DNA from: Telopea speciosissima
Lineage: Eukaryota > Streptophyta > Magnoliopsida > Proteales > Proteaceae
Assembly: GCF_018873765.1 (NCBI RefSeq)
Contig: NC_057923.1
Coordinates: forward strand, 57,592,593 to 57,656,592
Direction of reading: 5' to 3'
Length of the DNA stretch: 64,000 nucleotides
Position 1 is the stretch's first letter, and each line of letters opens with the position of its first letter. Shown here piece by piece: positions 34,040-44,514 of this stretch. The notes under the pieces were generated by a model. It ran no database searches and was not told the origin of the DNA. It saw only the letters and a program-made list of their open reading frames with translations. The translations under genes and the position numbers were made by a program.

Positions 34040-35053
34040 AAATTTGAGGTTTATTTGATTTGTTATCCGGTTTGGATGCTTTGTAGTGGATAACTTTTTG
34101 AAAAGTCTAATTTCATCCATTGAAAATAATGTCTAAGTTCAGTTGTTATGCAATGAACTTGGTCTGTTGAGAAGAGTTTTGCCAATAAAACTCCCAACCC
34201 TAGGCAATTCATCCTTTGACAATAGTGTTCAAATTTAGTCATTATGCATTGAACTCTGTCTGTTGAAAAGAGTTTTCTCAACAAACCTCTCAAGTCTCAA
34301 GTGACCTTCCCTAGGCAATTTTTGGGGCTTCTCCTCCTGGAGAGTGGATAGCTTAATGTGATGGCTCTTTCTACCCAAAAACAAGACAAGTTGGGTTTGG
34401 CTTGATACATTGAAATGATGAAGCTTCAATTTTTTTGCAGAATCTCAATATGAATTCGCTGGAGAATGGTCACCCCAAATAATTGGAAGCTGGGGCTTTC
34501 TCAAGCATCTCAAGGAAAAAAGCAATCTGAAAGTTCAGAGTCATATTGTGGAGACAGGTATTGAAGAACTTCTGAATTAATTTCAGCAAGTGGAGTTCCA
34601 CTGGAGAATGGTCACCCCAAATAATGGAAGCTGGTGCTTTCTCAAGCATCTCAAGGATTAAAACAATCTGAAAATTCATTCATATTGTGGGGAGACAGAG
34701 TCTTGAAGGACTAGTGAATTAGCTGCAGCAAGTGGAGTTCCATTGCTGATCATGAGAACTGTTCTCCACATTTTGATGGCAGGACTTGTTTAAATCACTT
34801 CAGTCTGTTATCATATCTTATATTACTAGAACTGTTCATCAATTCTGCCAATTTTCTAGCTACTCTCAGATTATATAATCCATTCTTTATCAACACTAGA
34901 GTCTTGGTTCTATGTTCTTTGTTTCACTTTAATCCTCTTGCGCTCTCAAGGTCACCCTCGGCCTTGCTTTGTGCTTTGGGCAATGCATGGTTTCCTTTTT
35001 CATGTCATTAAGGCTATGTTTGGAATGCAAGAAATGGATAAAAATAAAGTAAT

Positions 35054-35095
<42 letters not shown>

Positions 35096-35330
35096 TTTTT
35101 TTCAAAAATGTTTTTTTCTATTCTTGTATGTATTCGAGACATTAGCCTGAGGCTATGTTTTGTTGGCAAGAAATAGATAGAAAAGGAAAGAAAAAGTTCA
35201 ATTTTATTTTTTTTGATTTTGAGGAGAGAGAGATTGATACATAAATCAATCATTGTGTCATATGACAAAAAACTATGATGATACAATGATTGATTATGTG
35301 TCTATCTCTCTTCTCAAATAAAAAAAAATA
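34040..35330. repeat. Tandem duplication, copy 2 (1291 bp)
   Basis: Second copy; see 32767-34039. The junction between copies lies in the A-rich end of the hairpin (AAAAAAAATA). Confidence 0.95.
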
Positions 35331-36226
35331 GAAAAATTTTCTTTTCTATCCCAACTCAGATTAAGTTTTCCTTTGCCAACGGAAAAGGATGAATTCCTTT
35401 CCTTCATCACTAGTGATGTATCCTTGTGACAGGACTCCTTGTCTTATCATGAACTCTTTTACTCTACTAGACACGTCAAATTACCCTTTCTCATGCTAAT
35501 CAAAGGGTTATATCTATATGGGGAGGAGAAATTGAAATATGAAATCTCTATAATTCTCAAATCATAGTGGCTGCAGCATCAGCTGAATTAAACCAAACAT
35601 CTTAAACGGTTAAAGAGAAAATAGGTTAAGGGAAAATAAAGCATGTGGTGCCCTTGTGCAAATTTCAATATACCTCTCTCACATAATAAATAATAAGGCC
35701 CACACTGACACTCTCTTCGATTCTAACAATGTGAATCCCATATAGATTTATACTATTCTCCAAACCTCATTGGTACAACATGCAAGTATCGAGATCAATT
35801 ACCTGCAAAACTGGTACATATCATCCGAAATGGGCGATACAATTCCGTCATATCAATACCTTAAACCCTGGTTTCAAGAAATCCAAAATGAAACTAGATC
35901 GAAAACGGTTCGATTCGATCTAGATTTTTTTTATTCGATTTTAATCAGATGAACTGAAAAAAAAAACAAAAAATTGACACCCTTAGACCGGCAAGATAAA
36001 GTTTTAAAAAATCTGATGGAAATGAAAAGGCATCTATGAGTATGAAATTGAACACATGATTAATCCACATCATTCCCTACATATCACTATAGTTGAAATT
36101 GTTCCATGCACTTTTATCTTTAGATCTTCGTGAACCATCCACCTTATTATCTCTCTCAATCCCCCTCCCCTTCCCATCCAATTTTTTTTGTTGGAGCAAA
36201 ATTGGGTAGAACCAGAAGGAACATTT
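35331..36226. other. Upstream region of mTERF gene 3
   Basis: Homologous to 46369-46900 and 54220-54680 in the units of genes 4 and 5. 35880-35985 is a remnant of the GACACCC-terminated hAT-like element that is fuller at 47615-47960. No gene. Confidence 0.45.
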
Positions 36227-36343
36227 AGACCGGATTTGATTACGTTTAACTTTGAGCAGGTTCCGGTACAAAATTCAAATCCTTAGGTTTCAGCTTCACG
36301 CCTGCTCATGTCACTGAGAAGACGAGAGGAGATTGGGAAGTCC
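36227..36343 (+). promoter_or_regulatory. Conserved proximal 5' block of mTERF gene 3
   Basis: AGACCGGATTTGATTACGTTT, then a GAGCAGGTTCCGGT block and CTCACTGAGAAGACGAGAG, is retained before genes 3, 4 and 5 while the sequence further upstream is full of insertions. This conservation suggests promoter or leader function. It could also reflect mere recency of duplication. Confidence 0.45.
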
Positions 36344-36403
36344 ATGCTTGCCTTGCTTGGAACCTGTTCGATTAAAAACCCTTGTAAGTCATTCTACTCT
36401 TAA
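36344..36403 (+). other. Upstream open reading frame of mTERF gene 3 (19 codons)
   Basis: ATG at 36344 opens a frame reading MLALLGTCSIKNPCKSFYS and stops 10 bases before the main ATG. The equivalent frame is 25 codons and overlaps the main ATG in gene 4, is fused in frame in gene 5, and is 12 codons in gene 6. It could lower translation of the main frame. Confidence 0.5.
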
Positions 36404-36413
36404 CACTCCCAGA

Positions 36414-37535
36414 ATGTTTAGCTTCTGTAGCAGAAAACTTAATAATATGAAGTTGTTTGGTAATTTATCAACATTTCTGCTTCCCAATCGAAACTCATCT
36501 CTTAGGTTTAGCTCAAATGCCACAGAACAACCGTCTCTCACGGTTGATTATCTCATAAACAGATGTGGGTTAACCGAAGAATCTGCTTTTAAAGTCTCCC
36601 AAAGGTTTAACATGAAATCCACCACAAAAGCAGACTCGGTTCTCGCCCTGCTCAACAGTTATGGATTAACCCAACCCTATATCTCAAAGATAATCAGCAA
36701 GGACCCAAAAGTACTCTCTGCCGATCCTAAGAAAATTTTGGAACCCAAGATTGAATTTTTCTCTAATATGGGGATTTCAGGCCCCGACCTTGGGAAGATC
36801 TTCTGCAATGACTCAAGCTTGCTGGCGAGTGTCAGTTTGGAAAACCAAATTGTTCCTTCCATTGAATTCCTTAAGAGTTTCCTTCACGATAATAAGAATG
36901 TTGTTGTGGTCTTGAGTCGGTTAAGGTGGATTAAGGGGATTCAAAGAGTAATGAAACCTAATATTGAGATTTTGCGAAATGAGGGGGTGCCAGAATCTAG
37001 AATTTTGAAACTAATTATGTTAGCGCCTCAATTACTTACTTGGAAACAACCTCAGTTTAATGAGGTTGTCTCGCAAGCCAAGGAAATGGGGTTTGACCCC
37101 TCGAGTTTGATGTTTATCCATGCCGTCCGCACACTGGCACAGATGAAGAAGACTATTTTGGAAGCGAAATGGGAGATTTTTAGGAGTTTTGGATGGTCGG
37201 AGGATGAGATTCTCTGCATGTTTAGAAAACAACCCCAGTGTTTGACTCGCTCAGAGAAAATGCTTAGAATGCGATTGGATTTCTTCATGAACAAACAGAG
37301 TTTGACAGCAGCAGAAGTTGCCCGTATGCCAGTCATTTTGCTTCTTAGCATGGAGAAGAGAACTGTTCCAAGGTATTCTGTTATTCAAGTTCTTCTCTCC
37401 CGGGGTTTGATGAAGAAACAAAGTATTAGTACTGCACTGATATTGAATGAAGATAAGTTCTTGGAAAAATTTGTTAGGAAGTATCAGCAGGAGCTACCTC
37501 AGCTGTTAAAGGAGTACAAACGTAACATGGGATGA
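36414..37535 (+). CDS. mTERF-family protein, gene 3 of the array
   Basis: Intron-less, 373 residues from the ATG at 36414 (MFSFCSRK), the start shared by genes 4, 5 and 6; a longer frame exists only from a non-ATG codon at 36333. Residues 1-36 are basic and Ser-rich and end in SSLRFSSNA, a probable mitochondrial transit peptide. TVDYLINRCGL (43-53) and mTERF repeats follow to about residue 345: DPKKILEPKIEFFSNMGISG, PNIEILRNEGVPE, FRSFGWSEDEILCMFRKQP. The C-terminus is a basic helix (KFVRKYQQELPQLLKEYKRN). The role is expected in organelle gene expression; the target is unknown. About 90% identical to gene 4 by eye. The 3' flank contains a Tourist-like MITE and then a LINE split by a copia insertion. 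Confidence 0.94.
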   Translation: MFSFCSRKLNNMKLFGNLSTFLLPNRNSSLRFSSNATEQPSLTVDYLINRCGLTEESAFKVSQRFNMKSTTKADSVLALLNSYGLTQPYISKIISKDPKVLSADPKKILEPKIEFFSNMGISGPDLGKIFCNDSSLLASVSLENQIVPSIEFLKSFLHDNKNVVVVLSRLRWIKGIQRVMKPNIEILRNEGVPESRILKLIMLAPQLLTWKQPQFNEVVSQAKEMGFDPSSLMFIHAVRTLAQMKKTILEAKWEIFRSFGWSEDEILCMFRKQPQCLTRSEKMLRMRLDFFMNKQSLTAAEVARMPVILLLSMEKRTVPRYSVIQVLLSRGLMKKQSISTALILNEDKFLEKFVRKYQQELPQLLKEYKRNMG

Positions 37536-37689
37536 CTTGCAAAATGGGATTAGTGATTTGCAGAATTTGTCCTTACAATTTTAACAGGTATTTGCACTTT
37601 TATACATGATGATACTTGGCCATGTAAATGTCTAGGTTATTTACTTGCTTTCTTTGTCTACAGGTAAGATTCTCTTCAATTGATAGTTA

Positions 37690-37903
37690 GGCTCCATTTG
37701 TTTCCGTGTAAACTTTACATGGGATATGTAGAAGAGATACACCGACCACAATTACTTATGTTAGATCTTTGTTGAGAATGATACGTCAGCCCTGTAAAAG
37801 TTTTCCCCATGAAAATTTTACAAACTTAAAAATGAACAATGGAAAATTTGATGTTACAGTATATTTTGTTTTTCCGGCTATTTGATGATGAAACAAACGG
37901 AGC
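37690..37903. mobile_element. Tourist-like MITE behind gene 3
   Basis: Starts GGCTCCATTTGTTTCC, ends GATGAAACAAACGGAGCT, and is flanked by TTA on each side. Orthologous copies at 50381-50625 (behind gene 4) and 56721-56949 (behind gene 5) show that it entered before the duplications. Confidence 0.7.
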
Positions 37904-37974
37904 TTTAACAGTTTATGTTTCGGTAATCCTTGGGTAATGTAGATCATGGAACATGGTCCACTGGAAATGGGAAA

Positions 37975-38118
37975 CAGCAACAGCAACAACAACAACAACA
38001 ACATCAACTTAGCCTTATACCAAATAAATGGGGTCTGCCATTGAATCCTTTCTATCCAGTCGGCTCTATTCAAAGTCATTCATGATTTGAGGACTAAGCT
38101 ATACATGTCTTTCCTCAC
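37975..38118 (-). mobile_element. RTE-type LINE, 3' part (left of the copia insertion)
   Basis: Minus-strand LINE: (CAG/CAA)n tail complement, then CCTTATACCAAATAAATGGGG and the end of an ORF2-like frame. The left target duplication GGAACATGGTCCACTGG lies at 37949-37974. The element resumes at 43511 after the copia element. Confidence 0.8.
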
Positions 38119-38366
38119 TGTAAATAAAGCAGAAAATAGAGAAGGAAGAGAGGAGGAAGAATGAGGAGAAGAGATGAGAGTGTAAGGCCAAAGAGCAGTC
38201 TTCTCGTTAGATGAGAGGGCTGCGATTTCTTTCCTATAAAGAGGGTTTACAATAGAGGGGTAAAAGTGGAAAGAAACAACAAAAACAATAAAGGAGAGGA
38301 GATCTCTTGGGATTAACACCAAAGGCTTGATGCTAATGCCGAGAGGGAATATTTATCCTCTCAACA
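38119..38366 (-). repeat. copia LTR (3' LTR of the minus-strand element)
   Basis: 248 bp, matching 43257-43505; bounded by CTCAC at the left and by the polypurine tract at the right. Confidence 0.92.
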
Positions 38367-39420
38367 CTCCCCCTGAAGCTGGAGCATATATATCAATCAT
38401 GCCCAGCTTGTTACAAATATAGTCAACCCTCCCACTTCCTAATGACTTAGTAAAGATGTCTACAAGTTGCTCTCCTATCTTGACTTGCTTTGTAGAGATT
38501 ATTCCCTGCTGAAGTTTTTCTCGAATAAAGTGACAGTCTACCTCAATATGTTTGGTTCTTTCATGAAACATTGGGTTTGAAGGCAATATGTATTGCTATT
38601 TGGTTATCACACCATAGTTGCATTGGTGAGGAGTCCTCAAACCCAAGCTCAGTCAACAACATTTTCAGCCAAACCAGTTCAGAAGTTGCATGTGCCATGG
38701 CTCGATATTTTGACTCTGCACTTGATCTAGCCACTACACTCTATTTCTTGCTCTTCCAGGAGACAAGGTTACCTCCCATAAACACATAATAACCTGTAGT
38801 TGATCTCCTATCAACAGGTGATCCAGCCCAATCTACATCTGAGAACCCTTCGACTCTCCCATGTCCATGACTAGCATATACTAATCCACGCCTTGGAGCC
38901 TTTTTGAGGTATCTCAAAACTCGTATAACAACATCCCAATGAGGAGTCCAAGGAGATGGCAAAAATTGTCTCACAACACTTACTGGGAAAGCAATATCGG
39001 GTCTGGTGAACGTCAAATAGTTGAACTTCCCAACAAGTCTTCTATATTGCTCTGGATCATCAAGAACATCTCCCTCTTCGGCAACAAGTTTGACATTAGG
39101 ATCCATCGGGTTATCAAGAGATCTACACCCTAGCATCCCAGTCTCTGTAAGTAGGTCAAGAGTGTATTTCTGTTGTGATATGGATATACCCTTCTTGGAC
39201 CGAGCCACTTCAACACCTAGGAAATAGTTTAACTTCCCCAAATCCTTAGTTTGAAACCTCTGTTGTAAATGAGATTTCAAACTCTTAATTCCTTCAGAGT
39301 CATCTCCAGTTAGTCAATATATCATCCACATACACCACAAGGAAAATTCTGCCTATGTTGGTCCTTCGATAAAAGAGAGAGTAATCAATGTTACATCGAG
39401 ATAGGCCAAACTCAAGAACT
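38367..39420 (-). mobile_element. copia fossil: reverse transcriptase and RNase H region
   Basis: Minus-strand segments match copia reverse transcriptase (LNYFLGVEVARS and a YVDD-type active-site segment around 39316) and RNase H (DVDWAGSPVDRRSTTGY, about 38820-38870; HIEVDCHFIREKL, about 38510-38560). Broken; part of the element at 38119-43505. Confidence 0.88.
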
Positions 39421-39770
39421 ACTTTTGTGAAACGACCAAACTAGGCTCTGGGAGACTGTTTCAAACCATATAAGGAGTTCTTCAGTTTACAAACAAAGCC
39501 AGATTCCTCCTGAGCAACAAACCCGGGAGGTTACTCCATGTACACCTCCTGTAGGTCACCATGAAGGAACGCATTCTTCACATCTCATTGGTGCAATGGC
39601 CACTGATGGGTGGTTGTAAGAGAGATCAAGACCCGAACAGAAGTATGTTTAGCAACGGGAGAAAAGGTATCGGAATAATCCACCCCATAAACCTGTGCAT
39701 AGCCCTTGGCCACCAGGAGGGCCTTTAGGCAAGCAAGAGAGCCATCTACATGAACCTTGACAACATAAAC

Positions 39771-41070
39771 CTATCGACAGCCTATAGCAGATTTCCCAGG
39801 CGGCAAAGGAACAAGATCCCAAGTCTGGTTATGTTCCAATGCCTGCAATTCCTCCTCCATAGCTGTTCTCCAGCCAGAACTAGATAATGCCTCTGCAATG
39901 GTCTTAGGAATAGGATGAGATTCAACAGTAGACAGACAAGCGCAAAAGGAAGTAGACAAACCAGAATAGGAAACATGAGTAGAAAGAGGGTGGCGAACAC
40001 AACGACGCTTACCTTTGCGCTGAGCAATGGGAAGATCCAAATTTGAAGGTGGAAGAACATGGACTGGTGCAGAATCTTCAAACTGCAAAGACGTGGCAGC
40101 AGATAGAGGGTCAATAGGGGCAGCAACTTCTTCCCTTGGAAGACAACTATAAACATTGCGAACCTCAGGCCGAACTCACATAGGGACAGAAACAGGTGGA
40201 GGAGGTACCAGCATAGGAGCAGGGGAAACAGGCACAGGCATAGGAGAATGAATAACATAAATGGGAATATCCTCATCTAAATTAGAGGAAATAACCCGTG
40301 TATCCGAATATGACTGATGCTCAAAGAAAAAGACATCAGCAGTAATAAAATATTTTCGAAGAGTGGGAGAATAATACCGATACCCCTTCTGAACACAGGA
40401 GTAGTCAACAAAAATACATTTAAGAGATTTAGGATCAAGTTTGGATAACCCAGGGGTGTGATCCCAAATAAAACGAACACACCCAAAAACACATGGGGGC
40501 AAATGAAATAAAGGGTCGGAATGAGGAATACCACCCTTCAACAGTAAAGAGGGCATTCGATTGATGAGATAACATGTAGTCAAAACGGTATCCGCCCAAA
40601 AGGATTTAGTCACCTTCATTTCAAAAAGAAGGGACTGAGTAACCTCCATCAAATGGCGATTCTTCTGTTCTGCCACATCATTTTGTTGTGGTGTGTCGGG
40701 ACAAAAAGACTGATGAATAATACCATGAGTGGTCATGAAAACATTAAATGGAGTAGAAAAGTATTCTTGTGCATTGTCACTACGCAAAATTAATATAACA
40801 ACCAAACTGATTTCTTATTTCAACAACAAATGTGGAAAAGTCAGAAAACAATTTAGACCGAAATTTCAGTAAATATAACCATGTAACACGAGAGTAGTCA
40901 TCAACAAAAGTAACAAAATACTTAAACCCAAAGTTGGATGTTATAGGACAAGGACCCCATACATCAGAATGAACCAAAGAAAAAGGGTCACTGACCTGTT
41001 TATTTACTCTAGGGGAATAACTCACACAGTGGAGTTTTCCAAACTGACAAGACTCAATCTAAAACTGAAA
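39771..41070 (-). mobile_element. copia fossil: integrase region
   Basis: Minus-strand segments match the copia integrase core (SLVHSDVWGPCP, FVDDYSRVTWLY, RSDNAQEY and the GIIHQSFCPDTPQQNDVAEQ-type region) and the linker before reverse transcriptase (EALSSSGWRTAMEEELQAL). Broken; part of the same element. Confidence 0.88.
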
Positions 41071-41331
41071 GAGAACAAAAACTAGGATAAAGTTTCTGCA
41101 AACTCTGTAAAGAGGGATGTCCCAACCGACAATGTATCTGGTGAGGGGATAATGTACTCGAACAGGCAATAGAAGGCGTGTCCTCAAAAAGATATAGCCC
41201 CCCCGATACCCTACCTCTACCAATCGCCTTCTTCGTCTGGAGATCCTGAAATACACAACCATCAGGGAAAAAGGTTATAGAACAGTTATAAGTCTTGGTG
41301 ATGGCTAACAGACAAAAGGTTAAATGGGAAT

Positions 41332-42560
41332 TTAGGCAAATATAGAACGAAAGATAACGAAATGGTAGAAGTAGGCTGAACAGTGCCGACCCTTGACTAT
41401 AGCAAAGGAACCATTAGCAAGGGTAACAACAAAAGAAGTGGTATGCAAAGAGGAAAAGATATCTGACATCCCAGACATATGATCAGACGCTCCAGAATCA
41501 ATAATCCAGGGCCTAGAGGTGGAGAAGCACGTAGTGGCATTACCTGTTTGGACAAAAGTAGCAGTGGAAGGAGTCTTCTGAGATTTCTTTCCCTGGCTGT
41601 ACCTAGCATACTCCTCCTCTGTCATAGTCAAAGTCACACGATGCTCCTCCATAGGCACAAAAGGGCTGCTGGTGCTAGCAGTGTTGGCTGTCTTGGACTA
41701 CGGTGGTTTGACATGTAGCTTCCAACAAAAATACTAAATATGGCCAGGTTTACCACAATGGTGACATGCTCTCATCAGACCAGGTTTCTCAGATTTATCA
41801 GCCAAGCTTGGAGCACTGGCTGAGGAAGGAACAACAGGTGTGGGATGCTTCGTAGGACCACGGCTTCCTGCACGACCACTACTCACAAGGGCAGTGCTAT
41901 CAACTGTGCTAGAGTTTCATGTAGTGTCTCGGGATACACGAAAAAACCCTAGAAAAAGTGTCTGCAAGCGAGGGTACCTTGTCACCACCAAGGATCTGAG
42001 AGCAAACTGAATCAAATTCTGGTCCCAAGCTGCCCAAGAAGCTCATAACAGCCAACTACTTCCATTGATTCTGCATTTGTGTCGCTTCAGAGGTAATGGG
42101 CAGCAGTGCATTCAACTCTTTATACATGCTCTTGAAATCAGCAAAGTGTTGGGTAAGTGGATTACCCTTCCTATCATATCGATAAAATTCCTGAGATAAC
42201 TCATAAATCCTTGAAAGATTGTTGTGTCCAGAGTACAACACAGCCAAGTAGTCCCATAGTTCCTTGACGGTGTTGATATGAGTGACTAAATCAACAATGT
42301 TGCTGTCCATGGAATTCAGCATTTGTCCCAAAATCCGAGCATCAGTAATTTCCAATGAAGACTCATCAGTGCCCACAGGCTTCACCCCTGTCAAGTGATT
42401 TTTGTCACCCCTTCCAGTCAGAACTAAGGACACAATCTTCTGCCACTGTTGGAAGTTGTGACTCCCTTCTAACTTCTTAGATGTGAGATATGTTGATAAG
42501 GAGGATAGTCAGGATACAACCTTAGTCACCAACTTAGCATCCTTTGGTGTCTCTCCCATT
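41332..42560 (-). mobile_element. copia fossil: gag and protease region
   Basis: The minus strand shows a gag segment (LMSMDSNIV-like and ELWDYLAVLYSG, 42056-42433), a CCHC zinc knuckle (CHHCGKPGHI, about 41735-41770) and the protease signature WIIDSGASDHM (about 41480-41520). Broken; part of the same element. Confidence 0.85.
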
Positions 42561-43256
42561 ACAACCAAAACAAGGCAAACCAGAAATAGTGTTTGATAGG
42601 CTAAGAGCAGCAGCAAAGAACAGTCCAAATAATTTCAAAAAATAAATCAGCCACCAACAAAGCAGTCCAAGAGAAACCAGCAATCAAATAGTTGATCAGT
42701 CCAATAGGACCCAACAATAAGACTCTCGGAATGAGGAACAAATCACCCAAAAAGGCTGTAATCACTCAAACAGTCCAATGGGACACAAATAACAAGCACC
42801 GAAGAACACCAAGACCTCAAATATCAAAACCACAGAAATCAAAGACTCAAACAGCCAAACCGAGAGTCAAAAACCACAAAAAATCGATTAACAATCGATC
42901 AAAACATGTTGTTCCTCCAACACACCACCAGTCGATTCATGAATAGCAATCTCCCAATCCAAATACATAGTTCCCAGCCATGGAAAACATGTAATCAATC
43001 CACTGTGCTTCAAAACAGAACCAGAAAAACTGAGAAGGACATCAAACCTTACCTTGGAGTGACACGATGTCTCTAATCCATCCCACGATAGAAAATAAAC
43101 GCAGAAAATTTGGGGTGTTTACTGCAGAAGAGAGGCCGAGAGCCTTGTGTAGTCGATTAAACCTTCACCTTCTTGCCAAGGGAATGAAGAAGATGATGAA
43201 GAACCGAGCGGAATAGCTAGAACTTGTAACCAGGAATCAGTATTGCTCTGATACCA

Positions 43257-43505
43257 TGTAAATAAAGCAAAAAATAGAGAAGGAAGAGAGGAGGAAGGAG
43301 GAGGAGAAGAGATGAGTGTGTGAGAGCCAAAGAGCAGTCCTCTCGTTAGATGAGAGGGCTGCGATTTCTTTCATATAAAGAAGGTTTACAATAGAGGGGT
43401 AAAAGTGGAAAGAAACAACAAAAACAATAAAGGAGAGGAGATCTCTCGGGATTAGTGCCAAAGGCTTGATGCTAATCCCGAGAGGGAATATTTATCCTCT
43501 CACCA
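43257..43505 (-). repeat. copia LTR (5' LTR of the minus-strand element)
   Basis: 249 bp, matching 38119-38366. The primer-binding site adjoins its left side (about 43245-43256). Confidence 0.92.
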
Positions 43506-43510
43506 CTCAC

Positions 43511-44029
43511 CACTTCTCCTATGGTTATTTTAGGCCTGCCCCTGGCTCTTTTAGTATCTTCAATCTGAATCAAATCACTCCTCTGTACTGGGGCATCCCT
43601 AGGCCTTCGTTGGACATGGCCGTACCACCTCAAACGTCTCCCACATAGCTTATCATGAATCAGATCTACACCTAAATCAGCTTTAATGTGGTCATTCTTT
43701 ACTTTGTCCTACCTAGTCTTGCCACACACCCATCTCAACATCTTCATCTCTGCTACATTTAATTTATCTTTATGATGCTTCTTAACTGCCCAACATTTTG
43801 CACCATACATCATAGCTGGATGTATGACAGTCCTATAAAATTTACCTTTTAGCTCTAAAGGGATACGTCAATTACACAGCACTCCGGAAGCACCTCTCCA
43901 CTTCATCTTTATTTATTGTTGAGCCCAGATTATCTAAAGTAATCATTTTGAGGAATCACACTCTCATCAATATTCACCACCTCATTAACCGTCCCAGTAT
44001 GGCTAAGGTTACTTACCATATATTCCATT
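43511..44029 (-). mobile_element. RTE-type LINE, ORF2 C-terminal part (right of the copia insertion)
   Basis: On the minus strand this continues the LINE of 37975-38118: AMMYG, VKKHHKDKLNVAEM-like and MLRWVCGKT-like segments typical of the RTE ORF2 C-terminus. It is 5'-truncated at about 44029, where the right target duplication (GGAACATGGTCTATTGG) begins. The same LINE at the same position lies behind gene 4 (50696-51373). Confidence 0.8.
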
Positions 44030-44514
44030 GGAACATGGTCTATTGGAAATGGGAAAATTCTCAATTTATAGGCATATTCACGGTACAAATGATGATCAGT
44101 CCAAATGAACACAACAACATGGGATTTAGTAGTAGATTCTATATTTGACTCCTCTAGTGGAAGTAAGTTCTCAGTTGACATTCAACCTGAGTATGGCTTA
44201 CCAATTGTTGGGAGACGAGCTATTCTAATAGTTACTACTTACTCAATTCTCATAATGGCAAGTCAATTATTTTGTGTTAGATCTTTGTTGAGAATAGTAG
44301 TATCAGGTAATGAAGAAGTGATATTTTGTGTGTTGTTTGATTATTTTGTGATTGGCAATCATATCATGCAAGTTAATAATTTTTATTGAGAACAAGTGAG
44401 TTTGCTTCTTAGTATCTCAAAAATCTTGCATATGTTTTCTCAGATACACATTGCTTGGACTTGTCCATTTTTCATGAGCTTCACAGATGATATTGGACAA
44501 ATTTGTTAATATAT
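44030..44514. repeat. Tail of the duplication unit of gene 3
   Basis: Homologous to 51374-52160 and 57000-57965 (AGTGGAAGTAAGTTCTCA, CAACCTGAGTATGGCTTACC, CACATTGCTTGGACTTGTCC). It breaks off at about 44515 in TTAATATATATGA and changes without a gap into the head of the next unit. Confidence 0.75.

Larger units (their letters stand above)
38119..43505 (-). mobile_element. Ty1/copia LTR retrotransposon (fossil)
   Basis: Full-length but broken copia-type element of about 5.4 kb, read on the minus strand. Terminal repeats of about 250 bp begin TG and end CA in element orientation, with target duplication CTCAC on both sides (38114-38118 and 43506-43510). A primer-binding site complementary to initiator tRNA-Met adjoins the right LTR (TGGTATCAGAGC on the minus strand) and a polypurine tract adjoins the left LTR. 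Parts in order on the minus strand are gag with zinc knuckle, protease, integrase, reverse transcriptase and RNase H, the copia order. It carries at least half a dozen breaks and is not functional. The LTRs differ at roughly 15 of 249 positions (about 94% identity), which suggests an age of a few million years. It is inserted into the RTE LINE. Confidence 0.93.

Noticed and set aside
36333-36413. Longer N-termini for genes 2, 3, 4 and 5 starting at non-ATG codons (25108, 36333, 48584, 55321)
   Set aside because: The first codon is TTG in each case. Plant nuclear genes normally start at ATG, and the conserved MFSFCSRK/MFRSFCKK methionine is the shared start.
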